From Thermanaeromonas toyohensis ToBE (GTDB lineage Bacteria > Bacillota > DSM-521 > Neomoorellales > Neomoorellaceae), in NCBI RefSeq assembly GCF_900176005.1, contig NZ_LT838272.1, positions 516,501-580,500 on the forward strand: a DNA stretch of 64,000 nucleotides. Reading direction: 5' to 3'. Below, piece by piece: positions 25,048-33,788 of this stretch. The translations under genes were made by a program, and so were the position numbers. A model generated the notes under the pieces. The model searched no databases and had not been told where the DNA came from. It saw nothing but the letters and a program-made list of their open reading frames with translations. Within the stretch, counting starts at the first letter, position 1. Each line of letters starts with the position of its first letter.

Positions 25048-25779
25048 ATGGAGGATCTATTCGAAGCCGTTGCTAAGGTTAATCAAATTTTAAAGAGATC
25101 GCGTAAAACCTTGGTGCTAACAGGTGCCGGTGCCAGCACAGAAAGTGGTATTCCCGATTATAGGAGCAAGGGCACAGGTCTGTGGCAAAAATTTGACCCC
25201 ATGGAGAAGGCCAGCATTACTGCTCTGCTTACCAACCCAGAAGAGTTTTATCGTTTTAATCTACCCCGCTGGTCAAAGTATATACAGGCGGAACCTAATG
25301 TAACTCACCGGGCCTTGGCTAGGTTGGAAGAGAACGGTCTCATTTACGGAGTGATCACCCAGAACATAGATGGCCTACACCAAAAAGCAGGCTCTAAGAG
25401 AGTTTGGGAAGTTCATGGCCATTTACGTACCTGTCACTGCCTGGAATGTGGTACAAGTTACCCCTTTACCGAGCTTATTGGGCAATTCAACCAAGGAATA
25501 AACCCACCTAACTGCCCCCAATGCCGTGGGATACTACGACCAGATGTAGTGCTTTTTGAGGACCCTATGAGCCAGGACTATTACAGCGCTCTGGAAGAAA
25601 TGAAGGACTGTGAGACCCTTATGGTAGTAGGGAGTAGCTTGCAAGTTTATCCGGTAGCCGAATTGCCACGCCTAGCCCCCAAGCTGATAATAATAAATAA
25701 AGAGCCTACTCCCTGGGATTTCAAGGCTATAATAGTAGTTCACGAACAAGCCGGTAAATTTTTTGAGAAGTTTATATAG
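25048..25779 (+). CDS. cobB: NAD-dependent protein deacylase, sirtuin
   Basis: A cytoplasmic sirtuin of 243 residues that removes acyl groups from lysine using NAD+. GAGASTESGIPDYRS binds NAD, TQNIDGLHQKAGS and VHGHL carry the catalytic residues (Asn, Asp, His), and two cysteine pairs, CLECG and CPQCRG, form the zinc site. GSSLQVYPVAELPR is the conserved C-terminal NAD segment. A DUF72 gene follows 24 bases downstream and may share the transcript. Confidence 0.92.
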   Translation: MEDLFEAVAKVNQILKRSRKTLVLTGAGASTESGIPDYRSKGTGLWQKFDPMEKASITALLTNPEEFYRFNLPRWSKYIQAEPNVTHRALARLEENGLIYGVITQNIDGLHQKAGSKRVWEVHGHLRTCHCLECGTSYPFTELIGQFNQGINPPNCPQCRGILRPDVVLFEDPMSQDYYSALEEMKDCETLMVVGSSLQVYPVAELPRLAPKLIIINKEPTPWDFKAIIVVHEQAGKFFEKFI

Positions 25780-25803
25780 CCTTAGTAAGGCTGGCTGAAA
25801 AAT

Positions 25804-26604
25804 ATGAAAACCTTGGGAGAGTTGAACGCAAAAATATACATCGGTACCTCTGGGTACAGTTACCGAGACTGGATTGGATCTTTTTATCCGCCGGGAATAC
25901 AACAGGAGGATATGCTCTCTTATTACGCCCGGGAATTCCCTTTTACAGAGATCAATTTTTCCTATTACCGCCTTCCTTCCCCTAAAGTTTTTGAAAGTAT
26001 GTTGCATAAAGTGCCGGAGAGTTTTCTTTTTACCGTAAAGGCCTTTCAAAGCTTAACCCACGAACGCGGGGATACAGTAAAACAAGACGCTATCAAGTTC
26101 CGTGAAGCTTTAAAGCCCCTTAGGCAGCAAAACAGGCTAGGGGCCTTGTTGCTCCAGTTTCCCTATTCCTTTCCCTACAATGATAGCAACCGATCATATT
26201 TGGCTTTTTTGCGGGAACTACTAGGCGACCTGCCCCTGGTGGTGGAATTTCGTCATAATAGCTGGCTCAAGGAAGCCACCTGGAATTTTCTTAAATCCTT
26301 GAGTATAGGGTATGTTTGCGTGGATGGTCCTAGGCTGGCAGGCCTAGTGGCTAATATAGTTAAAGTTACTGCTCCTGTGGCGTATGTACGTTTTCATGGT
26401 CGGAATGCTAATAAATGGTGGAAGCATGAGAAACCCTATGAACGCTACGATTATCTTTACTCGGAGAAAGAACTTGCAGAATGGGTACCCCGTATTTCTT
26501 TACTTTCCCGCCATTCATCTCGCATATTTGTGGCCTTTAATAACCATTTTGGTGCCCAGGCGGTATATAATGCCCGCATGCTAAAAAAGCTTCTCGCTTT
26601 ATAG
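25804..26604 (+). CDS. DUF72 (YecE-like) protein
   Basis: 266 residues with the family start IYIGTSGYSYRDWIGSFYPP and the later motifs FPFTEINFSYYRLPS, LLLQFPYSF, VEFRHNSW and YVRFHGRN. DUF72 proteins have a TIM-barrel fold and no established reaction. The family's frequent companions are DNA-repair or metal-linked genes; here the upstream neighbour is a sirtuin. Confidence 0.85.
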   Translation: MKTLGELNAKIYIGTSGYSYRDWIGSFYPPGIQQEDMLSYYAREFPFTEINFSYYRLPSPKVFESMLHKVPESFLFTVKAFQSLTHERGDTVKQDAIKFREALKPLRQQNRLGALLLQFPYSFPYNDSNRSYLAFLRELLGDLPLVVEFRHNSWLKEATWNFLKSLSIGYVCVDGPRLAGLVANIVKVTAPVAYVRFHGRNANKWWKHEKPYERYDYLYSEKELAEWVPRISLLSRHSSRIFVAFNNHFGAQAVYNARMLKKLLAL

Positions 26605-26676
26605 CTATTACAGTACTATCTATACATGGGTAGCCGATACCAAAGGTCCTTTAAATGTAACTGTGTAACAATGTAA

Positions 26677-27060
26677 CTAACTACAAAACGCAATAACTAT
26701 TGCGGCTAAGAGCAACCAAAACACTACAATAATTCCAGCAGCTATCCAATTTACAGGTTTATCCTGTAAGGCTAGCCGGGCTTTCTCGCGGCACTCGAGC
26801 ATGACAAGTTGCGGGATCATCCTCAAAGCCAGGGCTACTCCTAGGGGGATGATAATCAAATCATCTAAATGACCAAGAACCGGGATAAAATCAGGTATAA
26901 GGTCCAGGGGACTAAAGGCATATCCCACCAGGCAGGCGGTGAAAAGCTTGGCGTACCATGGCACCCGCGGGTCCCGATAAGCTAGATATAAGGCATATAT
27001 TTCTCCCTTTAGCTTCCTCGCCTGCTCCTTCCAAATAGTCCAAAACTCGCGTACTCTCAT
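26677..27060 (-). CDS. DUF1232 (YkvA-like) membrane protein
   Basis: 127 residues with the DUF1232 core [40 protein letters not shown] and [17 protein letters not shown]. The C-terminus ends in a hydrophobic helix ([19 protein letters not shown]), which probably anchors it in the membrane. Function is unknown. The TTTTCCTCC just upstream on the plus strand is its ribosome-binding site read in reverse. Confidence 0.85.
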   Translation of the reverse strand: MRVREFWTIWKEQARKLKGEIYALYLAYRDPRVPWYAKLFTACLVGYAFSPLDLIPDFIPVLGHLDDLIIIPLGVALALRMIPQLVMLECREKARLALQDKPVNWIAAGIIVVFWLLLAAIVIAFCS

Positions 27061-27215
27061 TTTTCCTCCTAATCTATCCCTTGTATTTTATGAGAGGTTC
27101 TGTCTACATTAATTATAACAACAAGATCGAAACCGAATAAGTTGGGACAGTAACAGTATAATGAAGAGGGTATTTTTACCTAGAGAAGGAGACAAAGAGA
27201 AGGAGGCAACAAATT

Positions 27216-28142
27216 ATGGGTACTGTTGAACTCATAGGCCTTCCCCTTCCTGAAATCCATCCTGGAGAAGATTTGGCTTCCTTCTTGGTAGAGAGCGCAA
27301 TTAGTGTCTGTGGGGGTTTACGGCCAGGCGACCTCCTGGTAGTAAGCAGCAAGGTTATATCTAAAGCCTTGGGTCTTATTGTCCCCCTAGCTGAAGTACA
27401 ACCCTCCCCAGAAGCGAAACGCTTAGCTACTAAGACTGGCCTCGACCCCCGGTTTTTGGAGGTTGTATTGAAAAATAGCGAAGGAATAGTATGTGTTATA
27501 CCTTTGCGGGTTTTAGCGGAAGAAGGGATTTTAGACCTGGCAAAACTTACTACCGAACCAGAAAAAGGGAAAGCCCTTCTAGAGCAATTCCCCTACGAAA
27601 TTTTTGTTATCCGTCGGGGACAGATATATTCCAGTGCTGGGGTAGACGCTTCCAATCTCCCTCCTAACCATGTTAGCTTCCTTCCGCTGGATCTAGATAT
27701 GGCAGCCCGCGACCTCAGGGAAAAGGTTTATAAATTAACTGGTTTTCTTATCCCTGTGGTGATAAGTGATACGGAATACACCCTAGGGCTAGGGAGCCAA
27801 GAAGTGGCTCGCGGTTCCTATGGGTTAAAGCCTATAGCAGGCAAATTTGGCCAGCCAGACAGGTTTGGCCGACCTAAATTCGGAGGTGCTGACTTGATAG
27901 TTCATGAACTGGCCTCAGCGGCTGCACTCCTTATGGGCCAGACCTCGGAAGGCATCCCTGCCGTGCTGGTACGGGGATTTAAATATGAGGCTGCTGAGGA
28001 GGGGATGGGAGATTACTGGTTAGGCGAAGCCAAGTTAGGAAGGATTGTGAAACTTATTTTAAGGGAATCTATTAAGGTGTTAGGATGGAAGTGGCTAAAG
28101 GGGGGCATAAAACTCCTTCTAATCCCTTCCAACATACTCTAG
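27216..28142 (+). CDS. CofE-like coenzyme F420:L-glutamate ligase family protein
   Basis: 308 residues related to the gamma-glutamyl ligase of F420 synthesis: LPEIHPGEDLASFLVESAIS at the start, VVSSKVISKALGLIVPL, then the C-terminal part with VVISDTEYTLGLGSQEVARG, GKFGQPDRFGRPKFGGADLI and SEGIPAVLVRG. In F420 makers it adds glutamate to F420-0 with GTP. No other F420 genes (cofC, cofD, fbiC) are in the window and most Clostridia lack F420, so the real substrate is uncertain. AGAAGGAGG precedes the ATG. Confidence 0.78.
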   Translation: MGTVELIGLPLPEIHPGEDLASFLVESAISVCGGLRPGDLLVVSSKVISKALGLIVPLAEVQPSPEAKRLATKTGLDPRFLEVVLKNSEGIVCVIPLRVLAEEGILDLAKLTTEPEKGKALLEQFPYEIFVIRRGQIYSSAGVDASNLPPNHVSFLPLDLDMAARDLREKVYKLTGFLIPVVISDTEYTLGLGSQEVARGSYGLKPIAGKFGQPDRFGRPKFGGADLIVHELASAAALLMGQTSEGIPAVLVRGFKYEAAEEGMGDYWLGEAKLGRIVKLILRESIKVLGWKWLKGGIKLLLIPSNIL

Positions 28143-28300
28143 AATTTTCAAAGGCTTTCAGGGCACCTAAAGGTCTAAAATCCTCTAAAAACTAAGGTCA
28201 GGTGCGGAAGTAGGGAACCAAGGACTTGTGGTTTTTCAAAGACCACGTAAGAGTTTTTATACAAACCGGTCAGAGGGCTAATTAGGGGGACTGCCCCTAG

Positions 28301-29452
28301 TTAAGGACACTGAATTATATCTTGTGCCCAAAGACAATCGGCACAAGAAGGCTCATTACCCCAGCAATCGCAATTCTCGACTGGATAATCACAAGTGTAG
28401 GCCAGTTCGCAATCGACACAGGAAGGGAACCTGAACAACCTAACTTTTCCGCGGAACCTCACATATTCTTCCGAGGTCCAAAGAGAATACAGGCTGGAAG
28501 CCTTAAGATTCCCGAAAGAATACCTTTTTACCTCCTTGCGGCGACCGAAAACAAAGCATGAGTAAGAATGGGATAAAGGATAGCAAGGAACTACCTCCCC
28601 ATCCCAAGTGACTACAGCTGAATACGAATTAACAAAGCGACAATTGCGGGCTGCCCCCCAGACCATCCTGGGCAATTTTATTGTTCCCCAGGTAAACCAT
28701 TTTTTTGCTGCCGCTTCCCACACTATAGAAGCTATATCCACATAATTTCCTGGCATTAGACCGTGTGCCTTGGGTATCTTGCTTGCCGCAGGATAAGTAT
28801 AAAGTATTTCCCCCATTGTATCGGCACTATAGGGCATTACATTAGTTACCAATAAAGCAAAGGCTCCCCAGCGGCTGGCCAGGCCAGGTAAGTTCTTAAG
28901 CTCATTGACATTACACTTCATAGCCACAAACTCCAGAACCAGACGCGGATGGATACTTTCATATTTCTTTTTGGCCCGATTTAGCGCCCGTATGCCCTCT
29001 TCCAACTGCCCAAGGGAACCGCCGCGAATAGCTTTAAAGCTTTTTTCGCTGGCACTGTCGCAGGAAACTATAATTTCCTCTACTCCAAGTTGGACCAGGT
29101 CTTGAGCTATGGCCGATAGATACTGCCCGTTGGAAGAAATTTTGATCTTTAAACCTTTCTTCCTGGCACACCTTATCATATCCAGAAGCCGGGGATGCAA
29201 CAAAGGCTCACCGAAACCGCCGAAGTAAAGCCATTTCAATAAGGGAAAGCAGGGTACTTCCTCTATAAGTGCCTGGAACAGGTCGTAAGTCAAATATCCT
29301 TCAGCCTCATTCCAGGTGCGACGTACACACATGATGCATCCTGCATTGCAACGGTTGGTAACTTCCACATAAAGGCGCCGGAGATCGGGTAAACCCTGGT
29401 ACAATATGGTTGCACCCTCGATTTCCTCTTTATAGACAGAGTGCTTAATCAT
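28301..29452 (-). CDS. Radical SAM/SPASM protein, tungsten-oxidoreductase maturase type
   Basis: 383 residues. The [4Fe-4S]-SAM motif is TNRCNAGCIMCVRRTWNE near residue 34. The C-terminal third carries a cysteine-rich SPASM region: CRFVNSYSAVVTWDGEVVPC, CVDCELAYTCDYPVENCDCW, and the ending CADCLWAQDIIQCP. As I remember them, radical SAM proteins with a CxxCLWA..QCP tail accompany tungsten aldehyde oxidoreductases. An AOR operon lies 30 kb away here. The role as an AOR cofactor maturase is therefore inference. It is separated from the arsenic-type genes by about 90 bases. Confidence 0.65.
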   Translation of the reverse strand: MIKHSVYKEEIEGATILYQGLPDLRRLYVEVTNRCNAGCIMCVRRTWNEAEGYLTYDLFQALIEEVPCFPLLKWLYFGGFGEPLLHPRLLDMIRCARKKGLKIKISSNGQYLSAIAQDLVQLGVEEIIVSCDSASEKSFKAIRGGSLGQLEEGIRALNRAKKKYESIHPRLVLEFVAMKCNVNELKNLPGLASRWGAFALLVTNVMPYSADTMGEILYTYPAASKIPKAHGLMPGNYVDIASIVWEAAAKKWFTWGTIKLPRMVWGAARNCRFVNSYSAVVTWDGEVVPCYPLSHSYSCFVFGRRKEVKRYSFGNLKASSLYSLWTSEEYVRFRGKVRLFRFPSCVDCELAYTCDYPVENCDCWGNEPSCADCLWAQDIIQCP

Positions 29453-29543
29453 AGCAATCCCACCATTTTTAACCCCGTGGCAACCAATTGCCTTAAAGCC
29501 TCTCGTAACCCGACATATTCTTCCCGAGCCCGTGGCCTTAAAA

Positions 29544-29918
29544 CTAATACCCCAGGGATTCCTTCACTGCTTTTACCACGCGCTTAATTTCTTCATCCGT
29601 CCAGACAAAATCGTGGTGTTTTTTAACTCCCAATTGGGTTACCATAACGTAGTCCGTTACCGGAAAGCCAGAATGTTCTACTGTTTCTTTAGCACAAGCT
29701 ATGGGACAGCCGTCAATAACTACGATCCTTTTGGCCACTTTGGTGGATTCCACAATGCTTTGCACATGGCCCCCAAGCCCGGCCAGGCAGAAAAGTTTGC
29801 CCACACCCTCTTGATCTAGCTTTATGGCTGCCTGGTTAGCTATTTGCCCTACGTTTGAGCCTCCGGCGCAAGGGAAAATCATAATTTCTGTCGGGTCGCA
29901 GGTGCACTTTTCCGCCAT
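29544..29918 (-). CDS. DGC-domain putative zinc-binding protein
   Basis: 124 residues of the DGC family, named for its Asp-Gly-Cys motif. IMIFPCAGGSNVGQIANQAA, FCLAGLGGHV and VVIDGCPIACAKETVEHSGF hold the conserved cysteines (C, C and DGCPxxC). The biochemical role is not known; a redox- or metal-linked job is suggested by its position 15 bases after a thioredoxin-like gene in an ArsR-permease cluster. Confidence 0.8.
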   Translation of the reverse strand: MAEKCTCDPTEIMIFPCAGGSNVGQIANQAAIKLDQEGVGKLFCLAGLGGHVQSIVESTKVAKRIVVIDGCPIACAKETVEHSGFPVTDYVMVTQLGVKKHHDFVWTDEEIKRVVKAVKESLGY

Positions 29919-29933
29919 ACACTTCTCTCCCCT

Positions 29934-30179
29934 TCATTGGCTCAATTCTTCATTAATCCATTTCTTAATCTCTTCTTTATCCGGCACCCGGCCGAAGACT
30001 TTAACTTTGCCGTTGATGACCAGCCCGGGTGTCATCATGACTCCATAATCAGTGATCTTGTTGATGTCCGTTACCTTTTCGACGTCAGCCGCCACACCCA
30101 TTTCGACCAGAGCGTTTATGACATTTTGTTCCAGCGCCTTACACCGGACGCAGCCCGGACCTAAGACCTTTATTTCCAT
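29934..30179 (-). CDS. Thioredoxin-like small redox protein (MTH895/TM0996 type)
   Basis: 81 residues with VLGPGCVRCKALEQNVINAL: the CxxC pair near residue 11, in the short thioredoxin fold without the usual WCGPC. MMTPGLVINGKVKVFGRVPD is the cis-proline region of the fold. These proteins are often encoded beside ArsR-type regulators and permeases, where they may handle electrons or thiols for metalloid export. AGAAGGAGGAG precedes the ATG. Confidence 0.85.
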   Translation of the reverse strand: MEIKVLGPGCVRCKALEQNVINALVEMGVAADVEKVTDINKITDYGVMMTPGLVINGKVKVFGRVPDKEEIKKWINEELSQ

Positions 30180-30323
30180 TATTTATCGTCTCCTCCTTCT
30201 CCATAATTTCCCTAGGCGGTAGCCCCTTCCCTCATGGCCCGCTGGGGGCCCACCATCTTTTGCGCTAATTCCCTTACGGATGCGGCCATAAATCCTCTGA
30301 CCCCCCAAGAAATTTTTTCTTTT

Positions 30324-31496
30324 TTAACCGACCAGCGCCCCGAAAATCATACCCGTTAAGGTAGCCATTATGACCACCAGGGAAACATAGGCGAAGGTTT
30401 TTTTGAAGCCCAGGACGCTGTTAATAACCAGCATACTGGGCAGGCTCAAGGCCGGTCCTGCCAGAAGCAGGGCCAGAGCAGGCCCCTGCCCCATACCGGA
30501 ACCCAGAAGCCCCTGTACAATAGGCACCTCCGTTAGAGTGGCAAAGTACATAAAGGCTCCCACAATAGAGGCAATGAAATTAGCCAATAGCCCATTGCCT
30601 CCCACGACCATGGATATATACTTGGCCGGGATTATCCCTGTATCCACGCCTGGTCTCCCCATAAGAAATCCGGCTACCAGTACGCCTCCAAATAGAAGGG
30701 GCAAAATCTTGATACTGAAATCCCAGGTGGAATCCAGCCAGGCAGACAGTTCTTCCCAGGTAAACCAGGCCTTTAAAATTATAGCCAGGGCTATGAGCAG
30801 GCCTATCACCAGATACCACTTTATGCTGTAGACCGCATACCAGAAACCTATCTTTTCCGCAGGTTTTCCCCAAGCGGCAAAGACGAGTATCAGAACCAGA
30901 ACGAGGAAGTACAGCGTAGTCTGGCCTAAAGTCCGCCGGGGTTCCCCTCCTCCTTCAGGCATAAGCAACCCTTTGGCTCTCTCCTGTTCTTCTCCTCTGA
31001 AGAGAAGAGCTATGATTAGGCCGATAATTACCGAAAACAGGACCGCTCCCAGGGCCCTAGCTAGACCTATCTGCCAGCCCAGGACTCGGGCTGAAAGGAT
31101 TATAGCCAGAACATTTATAGCTGGGCCAGAGTAAAGGAAAGCTATAGCTGGCCCCAGTCCCGCTCCCCGCTTATAAATACCCATAAACAGGGGCAGTACA
31201 GTACAGGAGCAGACGGCGAGAATAGCTCCCGAGACAGCACCTACCCCATAGGCCGTCACCTTGGGGCTATCTGGTCCCAGGTATTTCATTACAGCTTGGG
31301 AGGAGAGGAAGTTGCTTATGGCTCCGGCGATAAATAGGGCGGGCACTAGGCAGAACAGCACGTGTTCCCTGGCATACTCCTGTAGCATATAGAAAGCTTC
31401 AAGAATAGCACTCTGCATCCTGGGATGGTGGAAGGGTAGGAAGTAGGCGGCAAGGAATACGGCTACAATTAGCAGGAGTTTAGTTTGCTTGCTCAT
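30324..31496 (-). CDS. UPF0718/ArsP-type membrane permease
   Basis: A membrane protein of about 390 residues with two homologous halves of about four helices each. The motif AVCSCTVLPLFMGIYKRGAG with two cysteines, and SGPAINVLAI in the first half and AGPALSLPSMLVI in the second, define the family. Members include exporters for organoarsenicals (ArsP). The start is the ATG at 31496; a frame to 31541 lacks a good ribosome-binding site. It sits 57 bases after arsR on the same strand, so export of an arsenic or related compound is the likely job. Confidence 0.8.
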   Translation of the reverse strand: MSKQTKLLLIVAVFLAAYFLPFHHPRMQSAILEAFYMLQEYAREHVLFCLVPALFIAGAISNFLSSQAVMKYLGPDSPKVTAYGVGAVSGAILAVCSCTVLPLFMGIYKRGAGLGPAIAFLYSGPAINVLAIILSARVLGWQIGLARALGAVLFSVIIGLIIALLFRGEEQERAKGLLMPEGGGEPRRTLGQTTLYFLVLVLILVFAAWGKPAEKIGFWYAVYSIKWYLVIGLLIALAIILKAWFTWEELSAWLDSTWDFSIKILPLLFGGVLVAGFLMGRPGVDTGIIPAKYISMVVGGNGLLANFIASIVGAFMYFATLTEVPIVQGLLGSGMGQGPALALLLAGPALSLPSMLVINSVLGFKKTFAYVSLVVIMATLTGMIFGALVG

Positions 31497-31553
31497 AGGA
31501 AGAGCGTCTCCTTTTAAATTAAGTTTAAAAAGCTGCATCAAATTTAAACTAAA

Positions 31554-31934
31554 CTAAGTTCTATAGTTATTTTCTATAGGCGGGGGGCAAGAACTTAGTG
31601 CTTTACCGCTGGCTACGAAGGCTTCATAGCGCTCCCATTCTTCTTTCATCTGGGGGATGTTTTTGATGGGAGTAGCCCAAAATATTTCTAGTCCCCTCTG
31701 GCATTTATCCCACACCTCCTTGACCAACCGGTAACGTACACGCTGGCCTTCTTTTTTTTCCTCCGCCAGGCCGATGGCCTTCAATCTTCTAAGGTGCTGG
31801 GATACAGTGGGTTGGGCGATGTTCATTACTGCTACCAGTTCACAAACGTACATATCGCGCTCTAAAAGGAATTTAATTATTTTCATGCGAGTAGGATCGG
31901 CTAGGACTTTGAGATATTCTGTTAATTGCTCCAT
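31554..31934 (-). CDS. arsR: ArsR-family metalloregulator
   Basis: 126 residues. A winged-helix domain with LKVLADPTRMKIIKFLLERD, YVCELVAVMNIAQPTVSQHL and RRLKAIGLAEEKKEGQRVRY. A cysteine in YVCEL lies in the position of the ArsR metal-binding box, with a second in DKCQRGLE and a third near the C-terminus (SSCPPP). It probably represses its own operon; the AT-rich upstream region (about 31965-32005) has repeated TATAT/ATATA blocks that could be the operator. GAAGGAGAG precedes the ATG. Confidence 0.87.
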   Translation of the reverse strand: MEQLTEYLKVLADPTRMKIIKFLLERDMYVCELVAVMNIAQPTVSQHLRRLKAIGLAEEKKEGQRVRYRLVKEVWDKCQRGLEIFWATPIKNIPQMKEEWERYEAFVASGKALSSCPPPIENNYRT

Positions 31935-32174
31935 ACTTTTTCTCTCCTTCTGTACTTTTATATTCTTTTTTCAATATTATTATATTGCTATATGCCTATA
32001 TAAATTATGACTCGAACCTTCTAAGCTGTCAACCTTTCTTGTAAGAAAAGCCATTCCCAATATTCTACGTCGACGTTACTTTGGTTAGAGCGGAGTTGAA
32101 GTGAGGTTGAAGCGGAGTAAAAGCGTAAGGCCCCCAAGAAGGCTACCGCCAGCAGCTCCTTGACAAAGAGCAGC

Positions 32175-32203
32175 TTGACAGAGAGCAAAAAGTAAAATAA
32201 TAT
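32175..32203 (+). promoter_or_regulatory. Likely promoter of the ACR3 gene
   Basis: TTGACA (32175-32180) and TAATAT (32198-32203) are 17 bases apart. The region between the divergent arsR and ACR3 genes (31935-32293) otherwise contains only AT-rich repeats. Confidence 0.55.
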
Positions 32204-32293
32204 ATAAGCAAGTATTTATATAAAAAGCAACATACTATCTACAAAGGACCAACAGCCAAAATAGCAGTCTAAAAAGGGGGGTCAAAATCGATT

Positions 32294-33376
32294 ATGCCCA
32301 ATAGTCAAGCTATAGCCCGTCTTTCCTTGCTAGATCGCTTTCTTACTCTATGGATCTTTTTGGCCATGGCCTTTGGCGTAGGCCTAGGTTATTTCGTACC
32401 CGAAGTGGCTACTGCTTTAGATAAGCTTTCTATAGGCACTACTTCTATCCCCATAGCTATAGGCCTTATTGTTATGATGTACCCTCCATTAGCCAAAGTA
32501 AAATACGAGGAGATGGGCAAAGTTTTTAAGAATAGTAAGGTATTAACCATCTCCCTCCTCCAAAACTGGGTAATCGGCCCTATCTTGATGTTTATCCTGG
32601 CCATAATCTTCCTCCGGAATTATCCTGAATATATGGTAGGGCTGATACTCATAGGGCTGGCCCGCTGTATCGCCATGGTTATCGTGTGGAACAGCCTGGC
32701 TAATGGTGACAGTGAATATGCGGCCGCTCTCGTAGCCCTTAATTCCATCTTTCAGGTGGGGTTCTACTCTATATATGCTTATATCTTCATTACTGTATTA
32801 CCCACTCTCATAGGGCTTAAGGGTATGCGTGTACAGGTATCCATTGGAGAAGTAGCCACCAGTGTAGCCATCTACCTAGGCATCCCCTTTGTAGCTGGCT
32901 TTCTTACCCGGCGGATACTTCTGCCCGCCAAGGGTAAGGAATGGTACGAAAAGGTGTTTGTACCCAAGATCAGCCCCTTAGCTTTAATAGCTTTGCTCTT
33001 CACTATTGTGGTCATGTTCTCCTTAAAAGGCAACTATATTGTTAGCCTGCCCATGGACGTAGTGCGGGTAGCTATACCCCTTATTGCCTACTTTGTAGTG
33101 ATGTTCTTGATATCCTTTTTCTTAAGCATGCGCCTGGGAGTAAATTACGCCCAGACCACGACCCTCTCTTTTACAGCCGCCAGCAACAACTTTGAGCTGG
33201 CCATAGCTGTGGCTGTGGCCGTTTTTGGCATCAATTCTGGCCAGGCCTTTGCTGCGGTAATCGGCCCCTTAATTGAAGTGCCGGTTATGATCGGCCTGGT
33301 GAATGTGGCCCTAGCTTTTTCGCGTAAATATTTTACCCCTACAGGAGAGCCTAAGACAGCGAGCAACAAGGAATAA
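32294..33376 (+). CDS. acr3: ACR3-family arsenite efflux permease
   Basis: A 360-residue membrane protein with about ten helices. [20 protein letters not shown] near residue 45, the cysteine-bearing [20 protein letters not shown] (helix 4, the conserved ACR3 cysteine) and [20 protein letters not shown] are family hallmarks. It expels arsenite using the proton gradient. It is divergent from arsR, which presumably controls it. AAAAAGGGGGG precedes the ATG. Confidence 0.92.
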   Translation: MPNSQAIARLSLLDRFLTLWIFLAMAFGVGLGYFVPEVATALDKLSIGTTSIPIAIGLIVMMYPPLAKVKYEEMGKVFKNSKVLTISLLQNWVIGPILMFILAIIFLRNYPEYMVGLILIGLARCIAMVIVWNSLANGDSEYAAALVALNSIFQVGFYSIYAYIFITVLPTLIGLKGMRVQVSIGEVATSVAIYLGIPFVAGFLTRRILLPAKGKEWYEKVFVPKISPLALIALLFTIVVMFSLKGNYIVSLPMDVVRVAIPLIAYFVVMFLISFFLSMRLGVNYAQTTTLSFTAASNNFELAIAVAVAVFGINSGQAFAAVIGPLIEVPVMIGLVNVALAFSRKYFTPTGEPKTASNKE

Positions 33377-33476
33377 AGCGTGGTATAAGAGCAGATTTTT
33401 ATGTGAGTAGCACTACTTCCGTCGTGTGGGGGTCAAATAGGGAATCAAAGGGGAACACGGGAGAGAGTTCTTTCAG

Positions 33477-33506
33477 AGAAAACCCAGCCCGCCGCAAGCT
33501 GCTGGG
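33477..33506 (-). terminator. Terminator of the yedE-tusA transcript
   Basis: On the minus strand CCCAGC pairs with GCTGGG (33483-33506) and is followed by TTTTCTC. It lies about 28 bases after the tusA stop. Confidence 0.65.
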
Positions 33507-33533
33507 CTTAAGCTCAGCACTAGTAGGCAATGC

Positions 33534-33788
33534 TCATTTTTCTATTCTAATCTTCCACTCTCCACTATTTAAAGAAGTGACTTCCCCGACAGCACAACCC
33601 TTGCTTTTAACCAGCTCAGGTACATCTTTCGTCGCAGCAGGACAGTCTACTATAAGGTCCAGAAGGCTTCCCGGCGGTAGTTTTTCCAAAAGCAATTCTA
33701 CCGCATATTTCGGATACGGGCACATCCACCCTCGCATATCAACTTGGTAATGATTATTATCTATTTTTACTGGCTTAAGCTCTCTCAT
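33534..33788 (-). CDS. TusA/SirA-like sulfur carrier protein
   Basis: 84 residues. The active cysteine lies in the family motif VDMRGWMCPYPKYAVELLLE near residue 23, and LIVDCPAATKDVPELVKSKG is typical of the fold. Such proteins carry sulfur as a persulfide. I use the ATG at 33788, which overlaps the end of the YedE-like permease gene by 14 bases; the frame extends further upstream but only as a shadow of that gene. The YedE-TusA pairing suggests uptake and hand-over of thiosulfate or selenium. Confidence 0.87.
   Translation of the reverse strand: MRELKPVKIDNNHYQVDMRGWMCPYPKYAVELLLEKLPPGSLLDLIVDCPAATKDVPELVKSKGCAVGEVTSLNSGEWKIRIEK

Noticed and set aside
30212-30289. Small frame of 25 residues on the minus strand between the permease and the thioredoxin-like gene
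   Set aside because: It reads smoothly (MAASVRELAQKMVGPQRAMR) and has a purine-rich lead, but it is too short to support as a gene without conservation data.
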